Numbered from the stretch's first letter, positions 11,045-19,945 are shown. The stretch: DNA of 64,000 bases from Gordonia shandongensis DSM 45094 (GCF_000423025.1 NZ_AUHE01000013.1:1-64000); one strand, 5' to 3'. Program-made: numbers and translations. The notes: generated by a model from the letters alone, not told the origin.

Positions 11045-12250
11045 TCAGAGTGCGCGGCGGCGGAGCATCCGCCCCACCCGGGGTGCGAATGTCGCGAACA
11101 GCGCCACGAGCAGTCCCGCCACGAAGATCGGGAGGACGACCTCCCAACTGAACAGGGTGCCCGCCGCGACCGAGAACGCCAACACCCCCACCCACAGGTA
11201 GATGAGCAGGGCCACTCGGCGCTGAGTGTGGCCGAGCTGCAGCAGCCGGTGATGCAGATGCATCTTGTCGGGTGTGTAGAAGCCGACGCCCGCGCGCGTC
11301 CGCCGGATCACCGCCATCACCATGTCGAGCATCGGGATGAACATGATCGCCGCCACCAGGATCAACGGCGAGAGCAGCGTGAACATGTCGGCGGGACCGT
11401 ACGCGCTCCGCGCCACACGACCCGACGCGCTCGTGGCCGCCGCGGCCAGCATGAGCCCGATCAGCATGGCGCCGGAGTCGCCCATGAAGATCCGCGCCGG
11501 CGAGAAGTTGTGCGGCAGGAAGCCCAGGCACGCGCCGGCGAGCGCCGTGGTGATGAGCGCCGGCGGGTAGTAGCTGACGTCGCCGCCCTGATCGTGCAGC
11601 AGCCCCAGCGAGAACAGACAGATCGCGACCGCGGCGATCAGCCCGAGGCCGGCCGCCAGACCGTCGAGTCCGTCGACGAAGTTGATCGCGTTGATCGTCG
11701 TGACGGTGATCGCGACCGTCAGCAGTCCGGCCTGCAGCGGGTCGAGGACCACGGTCCCGATGTCCGCGAACGGCACGTAGAGCAGATACCAGCTGACGCC
11801 CATGATCACCAGGACGCCCGCAGCCGTGAGCTGTCCGACGAACTTCGTCAACGCGTCCAGACCCCAGCGGTCGTCGACGATGCCGACGAGCACGATCACC
11901 CCGCCGGCGGTCACCACGGCCAACGTGTCGTTGGTGTACGAGAACCCGCGGTTGAGCGCCGGGAGCTGCGCGGCCAGACCGATTGCGCACAGCACGCCGA
12001 AGTACATTCCGACGCCGCCCAACCGCGGTGTCGGAATGACGTGCACGTCACGCTGACGCGGAACCGCGACCGCGCCGACCCGGACCGCGAGAATCCGGAC
12101 GAGCGAGGTCAGGAAGTACGTGACGGCGGCCGCGGCCAGGCCGACGATCGCCAGCTCACGCAGTGGGACGCCCGCACCGCTGGACGACTCCAGCGCGTAG
12201 GTCGACACCGGGGTCGAGGCGGACGCCAGGACGAGGACGGGACCGGTCAC
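11045..12250 (-). CDS. wecA: WecA-type UDP-GlcNAc:polyprenyl-phosphate GlcNAc-1-phosphate transferase
   Basis: Polytopic membrane enzyme that starts the linkage unit between peptidoglycan and arabinogalactan by putting GlcNAc-1-P on decaprenyl phosphate. The 401-aa protein has about 11 hydrophobic helices and the family motifs: PTPRLGGVGMY near residue 80, the Mg-binding GIVDDRWGLD near 125, NFVDGLDGLAAG near 185, FMGDSGAML near 250 and HLHHRLLQLGHTQRR near 315. It matches Rv1302 in sequence and position. GTG start, 10 bp after the SHMT-like gene; last gene of the prfA-prmC-sua5 run. Confidence 0.93.
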   Translation of the reverse strand: MTGPVLVLASASTPVSTYALESSSGAGVPLRELAIVGLAAAAVTYFLTSLVRILAVRVGAVAVPRQRDVHVIPTPRLGGVGMYFGVLCAIGLAAQLPALNRGFSYTNDTLAVVTAGGVIVLVGIVDDRWGLDALTKFVGQLTAAGVLVIMGVSWYLLYVPFADIGTVVLDPLQAGLLTVAITVTTINAINFVDGLDGLAAGLGLIAAVAICLFSLGLLHDQGGDVSYYPPALITTALAGACLGFLPHNFSPARIFMGDSGAMLIGLMLAAAATSASGRVARSAYGPADMFTLLSPLILVAAIMFIPMLDMVMAVIRRTRAGVGFYTPDKMHLHHRLLQLGHTQRRVALLIYLWVGVLAFSVAAGTLFSWEVVLPIFVAGLLVALFATFAPRVGRMLRRRAL

Positions 12251-12260
12251 GGTGAACAGG

Positions 12261-13517
12261 TTACTTCGCTCCCGTCTCGTCGAGTCCCACCACGGAGCCG
12301 TGCAGCTCGGCGACGGCCGCCGAGATCCGCGACCGCGCGGCGTCGTCGGCCGGGTCGGTCCGCATCGCCTCGAGCATGAGGTCGGCGATGTCGGGTGCGT
12401 GATCGGCGGTGATGCCGTCGGCCGCGAGGACCGCGCTGCCGAAGCGGATCGCCGACCCGTCGTGCACCGGCGCGCCGTCGTACGGTGTCACCGCCTTGTC
12501 GACGACCAGCCCGCACGCCGCGAGCCTGCGCGCCGCCTCGCGCCCGGTGATTCCCAGGTCCGCGACCTCCGCGACCGCCAGATGCGTGTCGGTGCCGCCG
12601 GACACGATCCGCAGACCGCGCTCGGCGAGCCCGTCGGCGATCCCCGCCGCGACGTCCGCGACCCGGCGAGCGTAGGCCGGGTACGCCGGCGACCCGCACT
12701 CGGCGAACGCCACGGCCTTCGCCGCGATCGCGTGCATCGCCGGCGCGCCCTGAATGAACGGGTACACCGCCCGGGACAGCACGTCCGCGTGCCGCGCTCG
12801 AGCCAGGAGCAGTCCGCCCCGAGGTCCGCGCATCACCTTGTTGGTCGCAACGGTCACGACGTCCGCGTAGGGCACCGGCGATTCGAGCACTCCCCCGACG
12901 GCGAGACCGGCGAGGTGCGCCGCGTCGACCCACAGAACGCATCCGGCCTCGTCGGCGATGGTCCGCATCGCCGCATAATCCCAGCCCCGCGAATACGAGG
13001 TGCCGCCGGCGATCAGGATCCGCGGCCGGTGCAGCAGGGCCAGCTCGCGCACCTGGTCGTAGTCGACCCGCTCATCGGTGCGCCGGACACCGTAGTTCAC
13101 CACCGAGAACCAGCGTCCCGACAGGTTGGCCCGCGACCCGTGCGATTGGTGTCCGCCGTGCTTGAGACTCAGGGACAGCACCTGATCGCCCGGCTGGGCG
13201 AAGGCCGCGTACACCGCGAAGTTCGCCAGCGCCCACGACAGGGGCTGCACATTGACGTACTCCGCGCCGAACAGCGCGTGGGCCCGGCTGATCGCGAGCT
13301 CCTCCACCTCGTCGACCACCTCGGCCCCGCCGTGGTACCGGTGGCCCGGGTATCCCTCCGCGTACTTGTCGGCCAGGATCGACCCCATCGCATCGCGGAC
13401 CGCCGGGCTGGCGATCGACTCGGCCGCCACCATCTGCAGCCCGGAGCGGCGGCGGGCCGCCTCCCGCTCGATGAGCCCCGAGACCTCGGTGTCGGGCGCC
13501 GACGGCCACCCGCTCAC
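12261..13517 (-). CDS. Serine hydroxymethyltransferase-like PLP enzyme (GlyA paralogue)
   Basis: A 418-aa fold-type I PLP protein clearly related to GlyA: KYAEGYPGHRYHGG, SLKHGGHQSHGS, LWVDAAHLAGL and the PLP-lysine segment VATNKVMRGPRGG. Several catalytic positions are altered. TTTTHK becomes TVATNK, so the His before the Schiff-base Lys is Asn. The serine-side loop NVQPHSGSQAN becomes NVQPLSWALAN. It is therefore probably not the housekeeping GlyA and may use another amino acid or aldehyde donor; the substrate is unknown. The start is GTG at 13517, overlapping the sua5 stop as GTGA, which implies translational coupling. Confidence 0.85.
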   Translation of the reverse strand: MSGWPSAPDTEVSGLIEREAARRRSGLQMVAAESIASPAVRDAMGSILADKYAEGYPGHRYHGGAEVVDEVEELAISRAHALFGAEYVNVQPLSWALANFAVYAAFAQPGDQVLSLSLKHGGHQSHGSRANLSGRWFSVVNYGVRRTDERVDYDQVRELALLHRPRILIAGGTSYSRGWDYAAMRTIADEAGCVLWVDAAHLAGLAVGGVLESPVPYADVVTVATNKVMRGPRGGLLLARARHADVLSRAVYPFIQGAPAMHAIAAKAVAFAECGSPAYPAYARRVADVAAGIADGLAERGLRIVSGGTDTHLAVAEVADLGITGREAARRLAACGLVVDKAVTPYDGAPVHDGSAIRFGSAVLAADGITADHAPDIADLMLEAMRTDPADDAARSRISAAVAELHGSVVGLDETGAK

Positions 13518-14173
13518 ACGGCACCCCGCAGCTCGTCCGCCTCGATGTCGAGGACCTCGGCGAGATCGTCGGCCGAGATGGCGCCCTCCCGCAGGATCCG
13601 CGGGGTCGCCCCGGTCAGGTCGACGATCGTCGAGGCCACCGCGTGGTCGGCCGGCCCGCCGTCCAGGTACACCGAGACCGCGTCGCCCAGCTGGTCGAGC
13701 GCGGCCTGCGCCGTCGCCGCCGGCGGGTGACCCGATCTGTTCGCACTTGACACCGCCATCGGGCCGACCTCGCGCAGGAGCTCGATCGCCACCGGGTGCA
13801 GCGGCATGCGGATCATGACGCTGCCGGACGTGTCGCCGAGATCCCACGCGAGCGACGGGGCCTGCTCGACCACGAGACTCAGACCGCCGGGCCAGAAGGC
13901 CTGGACGAGCTCCCTGGCCTCCGGGGAGACCGACCGCACGAGCCCGTCGACCGTGTGCCACGAACCGACGAGGACGGGCACCGGCATGTCCCGGCCGCGT
14001 CCCTTCGCCGCCAGCAGCGAGGCGACCGCCTCGCTGTCGAACGCATCGCACCCGATCCCGTACAGGGTGTCGGTCGGCATCACGACCAGCCGTCCGGCGC
14101 GCGCCGCGCCGACGGCGGCATCGATGCCCGCCGTTCGTTCGTCGGGATCACTGCACTCGAACACCGCACTCAC
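13514..14173 (-). CDS. sua5: L-threonylcarbamoyladenylate synthase (Sua5/YrdC family)
   Basis: Makes threonylcarbamoyl-AMP from threonine, bicarbonate and ATP for the t6A37 modification of ANN-decoding tRNAs. The 219-aa protein is a YrdC domain: VVMPTDTLYGIGCDAF near residue 30, KGRGRDMPVPVLVG near 58, and SSANRSGHPPA near 150 with the STIVDLTG element following. The C-terminal Sua5 extension is short. The start is GTG at 14173, four-base GTGA overlap with prmC. The order prfA-prmC-sua5-wecA is conserved in mycobacteria, with the SHMT-like gene inserted here. Confidence 0.93.
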   Translation of the reverse strand: MSAVFECSDPDERTAGIDAAVGAARAGRLVVMPTDTLYGIGCDAFDSEAVASLLAAKGRGRDMPVPVLVGSWHTVDGLVRSVSPEARELVQAFWPGGLSLVVEQAPSLAWDLGDTSGSVMIRMPLHPVAIELLREVGPMAVSSANRSGHPPAATAQAALDQLGDAVSVYLDGGPADHAVASTIVDLTGATPRILREGAISADDLAEVLDIEADELRGAV

Positions 14174-15060
14174 GGCTCCATCCTTCCACGCCGGGTGGCG
14201 GTCACATATCGCGGACGCCCCGCGAGGTCCTCGTGTCCGGTGACGTCGCTGAACGCACCCGTCGCCGCGAACGCCTCGCGCACGGCCGGCCCGGTCGTGT
14301 CGTCGTGTTCGATCGCGACGAGGGCGCCGTCGTCCAGCGCTGCGGCCAGGGTCGGCACCAACGCCGCGATCAGTGTCATTCCGTCCGATCCGGAGAAGAC
14401 CGCCTCGGCCGGGTCGTGAGCGACCTCCGGGGAGATGTGCGAGGCGGTCGGCACGTACGGCGGGTTGCAGACGACCACCGATCGTCCCCGCAGGTGCGGC
14501 AGTACCGCGTCGACGTCGGTGACGTCGGCGTCGACGACCTCCACGCGATTGTCGACTCCGGTGGTCGCGACGTTGTCGAGCAGATAGCCTCGGGCCGCTG
14601 CGGACTTCTCGACGGCGGTCACCGTCGCGCGGCTCACCCGAGTCGCGATGGCGATCGCCAGGGCTCCGCTGCCCGAACACAGGTCCGTGACCCGCACCGG
14701 ATCGGCGTCGTTTCCGGTCGCGCCGAGCCGATCGACGGCCCATTGCGCGAGGAGTTCGGTCTCGGGGCGCGGCACGAAGACCCCGGGCCCCACCGCGAGG
14801 TCGAGGCCGGCGAAGTGTGCCCGCCCCGTCAGATGCTGCAGCGGAATCCGGTCGGCGCGGCGACCGACCATCGTCTCGACCTGCTCCCGATCGGCCGACG
14901 ACACCTCGTCGATCAGGATGAGGCGTCCCGGATCGGTCCCCAGGACGAAGGCGACGAGTTCGGCGGCGTCGACGGCCGCCGACTCCACCCCCGCCGCGGC
15001 GAGACGCGCTGAGGCCCGACGACGCAGGGCGTCGGCCGTCGACGGCTCCGTCCGGTTCAC
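14170..15060 (-). CDS. prmC: Release factor glutamine methyltransferase PrmC
   Basis: SAM-dependent N5-methyltransferase acting on the Gln of the GGQ motif of RF1 and RF2. The 296-aa protein has an N-terminal helical recognition domain (residues 1-90), FVPRPETELL near 95, the SAM motif VTDLCSGSGALAIAIA near 120, and the catalytic NPPY motif VVVCNPPYVP near 190. It lies 10 bp after its substrate gene prfA. GTG start. Confidence 0.95.
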   Translation of the reverse strand: MNRTEPSTADALRRRASARLAAAGVESAAVDAAELVAFVLGTDPGRLILIDEVSSADREQVETMVGRRADRIPLQHLTGRAHFAGLDLAVGPGVFVPRPETELLAQWAVDRLGATGNDADPVRVTDLCSGSGALAIAIATRVSRATVTAVEKSAAARGYLLDNVATTGVDNRVEVVDADVTDVDAVLPHLRGRSVVVCNPPYVPTASHISPEVAHDPAEAVFSGSDGMTLIAALVPTLAAALDDGALVAIEHDDTTGPAVREAFAATGAFSDVTGHEDLAGRPRYVTATRRGRMEP

Positions 15061-15070
15061 CGCGTCACGC

Positions 15071-16144
15071 TCACTGCTGGAGCCGCGCCTGCTTGTCGGC
15101 CTCCACGAGCGCGTCGAGCAGTGCGTCCATGTCTCCGGACAGCACGGTGTCGAGGTTGTTGGCCTTGTAACCGATCCGGTGGTCGGTGATCCGGTTCTCG
15201 GGGAAGTTGTAGGTGCGGATGCGCTCCGAACGGTCGACCGTGCGGATCTGCGCGTGCCGTCCGGCCGCTGCCTGCGCCTCCGCCTCCTCGTCGGCGGCGG
15301 CCTTGAGCCGTGCCGCGAGGACCTGCATGGCGCGCGCCTTGTTCTGCAACTGGGACCGCTCGTTCTGGCACGTCACGACGACACCCGTGGGCAGATGCGT
15401 GATCCGGACCGCCGAATCGGTGGTGTTGACGCCCTGACCGCCCTTGCCGGAGCTGCGGAACACGTCGACGCGCAGGTCGGACTCGTCGATGTGGATCTCC
15501 TCCACCTCGTCGGGTTCGGGATAGATCAGCACGCCCGCGGCCGATGTGTGAATGCGTCCCTGCGATTCGGTGACCGGCACCCGCTGGACGCGATGCACGC
15601 CGCCCTCGAACTTCAACCGCGACCACACGCCGTCACGCACCGACTCGCGCGCCTTGATCGACAGGGTCGCCTCCTTGTACCCGCCGAGGTCCGAATCGGT
15701 GACGCCGAGCACCGTGGCCTTCCAGCCGTGGCGTTCGCAGTATTTGAGGTACATGCGCACCAGGTCGGCGGCGAACAGCGCCGACTCCTCACCACCGGCC
15801 CCCGACTTCACCTCGAGCACCACGTCGTCGCCGTCGTTCGGGTCGCGCGGCGCCAGCAGGTCGGTGAGCGTCGCATCGAGGTCGGCGACGGACGCCTCCA
15901 GCGTCGCGATCTCATCGGCGAACTCCGGATCGGCCTCGGCCAGTTCACGGGCCGCCTCCAGATCGTCCCGCGCGGCCGTGAGCCTGGTGTACGTGGTCAT
16001 GATCGGCGCCAGCTCGGCGAACCGCTTCCCGACTCGACGCGCATTCGCCGGATCGTCGTGCAGCGCGGGATCGGACAGCTGCTGCTGCAGGCCCGCGTGC
16101 TCGGCGAGGATGTCGTCGATGGCGGACGGTTCGGGCGTAGTCAC
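15071..16144 (-). CDS. prfA: Peptide chain release factor 1
   Basis: Recognises UAA and UAG stop codons and triggers peptidyl-tRNA hydrolysis. The 357-aa protein has a coiled-coil domain 1 (residues 1-100), the anticodon-like tripeptide in [15 protein letters not shown] near 190, and the catalytic [16 protein letters not shown] near 230. GTG start at 16144. The first gene after rpmE, separated by a hairpin. Confidence 0.97.
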   Translation of the reverse strand: MTTPEPSAIDDILAEHAGLQQQLSDPALHDDPANARRVGKRFAELAPIMTTYTRLTAARDDLEAARELAEADPEFADEIATLEASVADLDATLTDLLAPRDPNDGDDVVLEVKSGAGGEESALFAADLVRMYLKYCERHGWKATVLGVTDSDLGGYKEATLSIKARESVRDGVWSRLKFEGGVHRVQRVPVTESQGRIHTSAAGVLIYPEPDEVEEIHIDESDLRVDVFRSSGKGGQGVNTTDSAVRITHLPTGVVVTCQNERSQLQNKARAMQVLAARLKAAADEEAEAQAAAGRHAQIRTVDRSERIRTYNFPENRITDHRIGYKANNLDTVLSGDMDALLDALVEADKQARLQQ

Positions 16145-16216
16145 CTTGGGGTGCCTCTCTGGTAACGGGCTGCTCGGCTGCTCTCGGGGCGCGATCGATC
16201 GGGCGGTGCAACGACA

Positions 16217-16259
16217 GACGCCCGACTCGAGATCGTCGGGCGATCTCCAGCCGGGCGTC
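16217..16259 (-). terminator. Large hairpin after rpmE
   Basis: Two 19-nt arms (16217-16235 and 16241-16259) pair with three mismatches around a 5-nt loop. It begins 9 bp after the rpmE stop. The minus-strand continuation (TCTGTCGTTGC) is only weakly T-rich, so termination may be partial, with some read-through into prfA. Confidence 0.6.
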
Positions 16260-16268
16260 GTCTGCGAG

Positions 16269-16481
16269 CTACTTGACGCGCTTGCCGTAACGCTTCTCGA
16301 AGCGTGCCACGCGGCCGCCGGTGTCGAGGATCTTCTGCTTGCCGGTGTAGAACGGGTGGCACTGCGAGCAGACTTCCACGGTGATGTGGCCGCCCTTGGC
16401 GGTGCTGCGGGTGGTGAACTCGTTGCCGCAACCGCAGTTGACGGTGGTCACCTCGTAATCGGGATGGATTCCCTGCTTCAT
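16269..16481 (-). CDS. rpmE: Ribosomal protein L31, zinc-binding (C+) type
   Basis: A 70-aa large-subunit protein bridging to the small subunit at the central protuberance. It has the zinc ligands Cys16, Cys18, Cys38 and Cys41 (NCGCGN and [14 protein letters not shown]), so it is the zinc-containing paralogue that is replaced by a C-minus form under zinc starvation in actinobacteria. A Shine-Dalgarno site AAGGGA precedes the ATG. Located upstream of prfA as in many bacteria. Confidence 0.97.
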   Translation of the reverse strand: MKQGIHPDYEVTTVNCGCGNEFTTRSTAKGGHITVEVCSQCHPFYTGKQKILDTGGRVARFEKRYGKRVK

Positions 16482-16666
16482 TTCTGTCCCTTCTCGTTGG
16501 TCGCCGGGTCACCGCCGAGAACTCTGACTCGGGGTGTGAACCGGAACCGGACTGACCGGCCGATTATTCCACAGTTTCGGGTCCTGTGCCCAATCGCCCC
16601 CACGCCTCCGGAGCGATCCTCGCGGTGCGGCACCGGCCGGTGAAGTGAAGTGAGTCTCGATCGATG

Positions 16667-16704
16667 TTAGGCATGCCTGCATTCGGCGTGGTCGGGCTTA
16701 TCCT
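16667..16704 (+). promoter_or_regulatory. Palindrome-bearing promoter of the CysJ-like gene
   Basis: TTAGGCATGCCT (16667-16678) contains the perfect 10-bp palindrome AGGCATGCCT. A possible -10, TATCCT (16699-16704), follows, so the palindrome covers the expected -35. The inferred start site near 16711 leaves a leader of about 54 nt. The palindrome resembles half of a DtxR/IdeR-type iron box, but the spacing does not fit, so the regulator is unknown. Confidence 0.4.
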
Positions 16705-16764
16705 CGATGGCACAGTCACCGCATCGAGATCACAGGAATCGACACCCGGGAGCAGCAGACGATC

Positions 16765-17952
16765 ATGACCGCAGCGAATCCGACCCGTGAACGCACCACC
16801 GCCCGTGCTGCGAAACGGCCTCGCTGGTCACGTCGGAACCCCTTCCCCGCCACCGTCCTGGAGAACACGCTGCTCACCGCCCCCGACAGCGAGCGCGAGG
16901 TCCGGCACCTGGTGCTCGACATCGACGGCTCGGGTCTGGAGTACGAGCCGGGCGACGCGGTCAACGTCACCCCGGCCAACGAGCCGGCGCTCGTCGCGGC
17001 CATCGTCGACCGGCTCGGCGTTCCGGGCGACACCGTCATCGCCGACCGCAAGGGCGAACGGACGCTCACCAACGCCCTCATCCACGGTTTCGAGATCACG
17101 TCGGTCTCGCCGTACCTTCTCGACCATCTGGCGACGGCGCGCGGCGTCCGGGAGGTCGCCGAGCTGCTGGCCGGCGACAAGGCGGATCTCGAGCAGTGGT
17201 CGCGCGGACGCGATGTCCTCGACCTGCTGAACCTCGACGCGACCTGGCATCCGACGCCCGAGGCGTTCCTCTCCGAGCTCCGGCCGCTCACCGCGCGGAC
17301 GTATTCGATCTCGTCGTCTCCGAGTGTCCACCGCGGCACACTGCACCTCACGCCGGCCACCGTGCGGCATCGTGCGCGGGACGACTGGGGCGACGGCCGC
17401 GACCGCGGCGGCGCCGCATCGACGTATCTGGCCGACCGGGTGGAGGCCGGTGACACCGTCGGCATCTATCTGACGCCCAACAAGTCGTTCCACCTCCCCG
17501 AACCCGACACCGACATCATCATGGTGGGTCCCGGAACGGGGATCGCGCCGTTCCGCGCGTTCGTTCACGAACGCGCTCAGGACGACGGCAACGGCCGGAA
17601 CTGGCTCTTCCACGGCGCCCGGCGCCGCGATCTGGACTTCCTCTACAGCGATGAGATGACGGTTCTGCACGCCGACGGCGCGATCGATCGACTCGATGTC
17701 GCGTTCTCCCGCGAGCAGGAGGAGAAGGTGTACGTCTCGGACCTGTTGGGATCGCACGCCGAGGAGATCTACAGCTGGCTCCGCGACGGTGCCGTCCTGT
17801 ACGTCTGCGGCAACGCCGATCGGATGGCCCGCGACGTCGACGAGGCGTTGACCACCATCATCAAGGACCAGGCCGGACTCGACGACGAGTCGGCGCGTGC
17901 CGAGATGGAGCGGCTGCGCGCCGCCGGACAGTACCGTCGCGACGTCTACTGA
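16765..17952 (+). CDS. CysJ-like NADPH:flavin reductase without a flavodoxin domain
   Basis: A 395-aa cytosolic diflavin-reductase fragment: an FAD domain with connecting insert (residues about 25-250; GDAVNVTP near 70, FAD motif RTYSISSSP near 180), then the NADPH domain (VGPGTGIAPFRAFVHERAQD near 260, YVCGNADRMARDV near 350) ending in the diagnostic C-terminal RRDVY. The FMN/flavodoxin domain of sulfite reductase alpha subunits is absent, so its acceptor must be a separate flavodoxin, a ferredoxin or a partner enzyme. The gene stands alone between rpmE and rho on the opposite strand. Confidence 0.8.
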   Translation: MTAANPTRERTTARAAKRPRWSRRNPFPATVLENTLLTAPDSEREVRHLVLDIDGSGLEYEPGDAVNVTPANEPALVAAIVDRLGVPGDTVIADRKGERTLTNALIHGFEITSVSPYLLDHLATARGVREVAELLAGDKADLEQWSRGRDVLDLLNLDATWHPTPEAFLSELRPLTARTYSISSSPSVHRGTLHLTPATVRHRARDDWGDGRDRGGAASTYLADRVEAGDTVGIYLTPNKSFHLPEPDTDIIMVGPGTGIAPFRAFVHERAQDDGNGRNWLFHGARRRDLDFLYSDEMTVLHADGAIDRLDVAFSREQEEKVYVSDLLGSHAEEIYSWLRDGAVLYVCGNADRMARDVDEALTTIIKDQAGLDDESARAEMERLRAAGQYRRDVY

Positions 17953-17977
17953 CGCCGCGACGGCACAGCTCGGACCG

Positions 17978-19945
17978 TCAGCCCTCGTCGAGACCGCCGG
18001 GTGCCGACTTGGAGACCTGCATCAGGAACTCGACGTTGTTGCGTGTCTTCTTGAGCTGAGTGATGAGGAGATCGATCGCCTGCTGGGAGTCGAGACCGGA
18101 CATCAGTCGACGCAGCTTGTGGACGATCGCGAACTCCTCCGGGGCCAGTAGCAGCTCGTCCTTGCGCGTGCTCGACGGATTCACGTCGACGGCCGGGAAC
18201 ACCCGACGCTCCGCGATCTTCCGGTCGAGCTTCAGCTCGGCGTTGCCGGTGCCCTTGAACTCCTCGAAGATCACGGTGTCGCCGGTCGACCCGGTCTCGA
18301 CCATGGCCGTCGCGATGATCGTCAGCGAACCGCCGTCCTCGATGTTGCGCGCCGCGCCGAGGAACCGCTTGGGCGGGTACAGCGCGGTGGAGTCCACACC
18401 ACCGGACAGGATCCGGCCCGAGGCGGGCGACGAGTTGTTGTAGGCGCGACCGAGGCGGGTGATCGAGTCGAGCAGGACCACGACGTCCTTGCCGTTCTCC
18501 ACGAGCCGCTTGGCGCGTTCGATCCCCAATTCCGCGACCGCCGTGTGATCCGACGGCGGACGGTCGAAGGTCGAGGCGATGACCTCGCCCTTCACGGACC
18601 GCTGCATGTCCGTGACCTCTTCGGGGCGTTCGTCGACCAGCACCACCATGAGATGGCACTCGGGGTTGTTGGTCGTGATCGCGTTCGCGATGTGCTGCAT
18701 GATGGTCGTCTTACCGGCCTTCGGCGGCGAGACGATCAGTGCGCGCTGCCCCTTGCCGATCGGCATGATCAGGTCGATCACGCGGGTCGACAGCCGTTCG
18801 GGCGTCGTCTCCAGGCGGAGACGCTCGTTCGGGTACAGCGGGGTCAGCTTGTTGAACTCGGGCCGCTTGCGCGCGGACTCCACGTCCCCGCCGTTGACGG
18901 TGTCCAGACGCACCAGCGGATTGAACTTCTGCCGCTGCTGCTGATTGTTGTTGTTCTCGGCCTCGCGCGGCACCTTCACCGCGCCGGTGATCGCGTCGCC
19001 GCGACGCAGTCCGTTGCGCCGGACCATGTTCATCGAGACGTAGACGTCGTTGGGTCCGGCGAGGTATCCCGAAGTCCGGACGAATGCGTAGTTGTCGAGG
19101 ACGTCAAGGATCCCCGCCACCGGTGCGACGACGTCGCCCTCGTTGACCTGCGGCTCGCCGCCGCCCCCGTCACGGTCGCGGCCGCGGCGGCGCTCGCGGA
19201 ACCGCCGTCCGCGCCGACGACCACCGCCCTCGCCGTCATCGTCCCGGTTCTGATTGTCCCGGTTCTGGCCGCCCTGATTCTGGCCGCCCTGGCCGCCACC
19301 CTGCTTCTGGCCGCCCTGGTTCTGGCCGCCCTGTTTGTGGTCGCCCTGCTTCTGGCCGCCCTGCTTCTGGTCACTCGCGTCACCGTCACCGGCATTGTCG
19401 CCGCGGTTCCGATTGCGGTTCCGGTTGCGGTTCCGCCCCGACCCGTCGCCATCGGACTGGCCCTGATCGTTCTTCTGACCCTGGTCGATCTTCGGACCCT
19501 GATCGTTCTTCGGACCCTGGTCGTTCTTCTGACCCTGGTCGTTCTTCGGGGCCTGGTCGTTCTGCTGGACCCGACCGTCTCCCGTGGGGCCCTGACCGGC
19601 GGTGCGCCCCTGGTCGGCCGTCTGGACAGCGTCGTTCTTCGGGCCGCCGTCGTTCTTCGGGCCGCCGTCGTTCTTCGACACAGTCGGCTGCTTGTGCGCC
19701 TCCCCCTGCTCCTTGGCGCCGCCGCCCTGCTCCTTGGCGCCGCCGCCCTGCTGCTTGGCGCCGCCCTGCTGTTTGGCGCCGCCGCCCTGCTGGTGGGACC
19801 TGATGACGTCGATCAGATCGCCCTTGCGCATCCCCGACGTGCCCTTGATGCCCAGCTCGCCGGCGAGGGCGCGGAGTTCTGGCAGCAGCATGGCGGAGAG
19901 ACCCGTGCGGGCCCGCTTAGGTGCCTGTACATCCGTTTCGGTCAC
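17978..19945 (-). CDS. rho: Transcription termination factor Rho with long low-complexity insert
   Basis: Hexameric RNA helicase/ATPase that ends untranslated transcripts. The 655-aa protein has an N-terminal SAP-like helix bundle (residues 1-50), a very long disordered insert (about 52-262), the RNA-binding cold-shock domain (about 265-335) and the RecA-like motor (Walker A SPPKAGKTTIMQ at 406-417, LVDERPEEVTDM, DSITRLGRAYN). E. coli Rho is 419 aa. Walker A continues T-I-M-Q where E. coli has M-L-L-Q; a Leu-to-Met change here underlies bicyclomycin resistance of mycobacterial Rho. The start is GTG at 19945 with AAGGA 7 nt upstream. Confidence 0.96.
   Translation of the reverse strand: MTETDVQAPKRARTGLSAMLLPELRALAGELGIKGTSGMRKGDLIDVIRSHQQGGGAKQQGGAKQQGGGAKEQGGGAKEQGEAHKQPTVSKNDGGPKNDGGPKNDAVQTADQGRTAGQGPTGDGRVQQNDQAPKNDQGQKNDQGPKNDQGPKIDQGQKNDQGQSDGDGSGRNRNRNRNRNRGDNAGDGDASDQKQGGQKQGDHKQGGQNQGGQKQGGGQGGQNQGGQNRDNQNRDDDGEGGGRRRGRRFRERRRGRDRDGGGGEPQVNEGDVVAPVAGILDVLDNYAFVRTSGYLAGPNDVYVSMNMVRRNGLRRGDAITGAVKVPREAENNNNQQQRQKFNPLVRLDTVNGGDVESARKRPEFNKLTPLYPNERLRLETTPERLSTRVIDLIMPIGKGQRALIVSPPKAGKTTIMQHIANAITTNNPECHLMVVLVDERPEEVTDMQRSVKGEVIASTFDRPPSDHTAVAELGIERAKRLVENGKDVVVLLDSITRLGRAYNNSSPASGRILSGGVDSTALYPPKRFLGAARNIEDGGSLTIIATAMVETGSTGDTVIFEEFKGTGNAELKLDRKIAERRVFPAVDVNPSSTRKDELLLAPEEFAIVHKLRRLMSGLDSQQAIDLLITQLKKTRNNVEFLMQVSKSAPGGLDEG
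19160..19792 (-). repeat. Low-complexity coding repeats in rho
   Basis: Codes for Rho residues about 52-262. Successive blocks are GGAKQQ/GGGAKEQ repeats, GGPKND repeats, NDQGPK/NDQGQK repeats, an RNRNRN run, KQGGQNQGG repeats, and finally an Arg/Gly-rich stretch. The segment is very rich in Gln, Asn, Gly, Lys and Asp, with hardly any hydrophobic residues. The DNA is a set of imperfect 12-18 bp tandem units likely to vary in copy number between strains. Confidence 0.85.

Noticed and set aside
12261-14051. 596-residue extended form of the SHMT-like protein
   Set aside because: The first 178 residues are antisense-like Arg/Gly-rich sequence overlapping sua5; GTG 13517 gives the family N-terminus and a GTGA overlap.
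16667-16685. IdeR/DtxR iron box before the CysJ-like gene
   Set aside because: TTAGG is present, but the dyad centre is only about 6 bp away instead of the spacing of the 19-bp box, so only an unassigned palindrome is reported.
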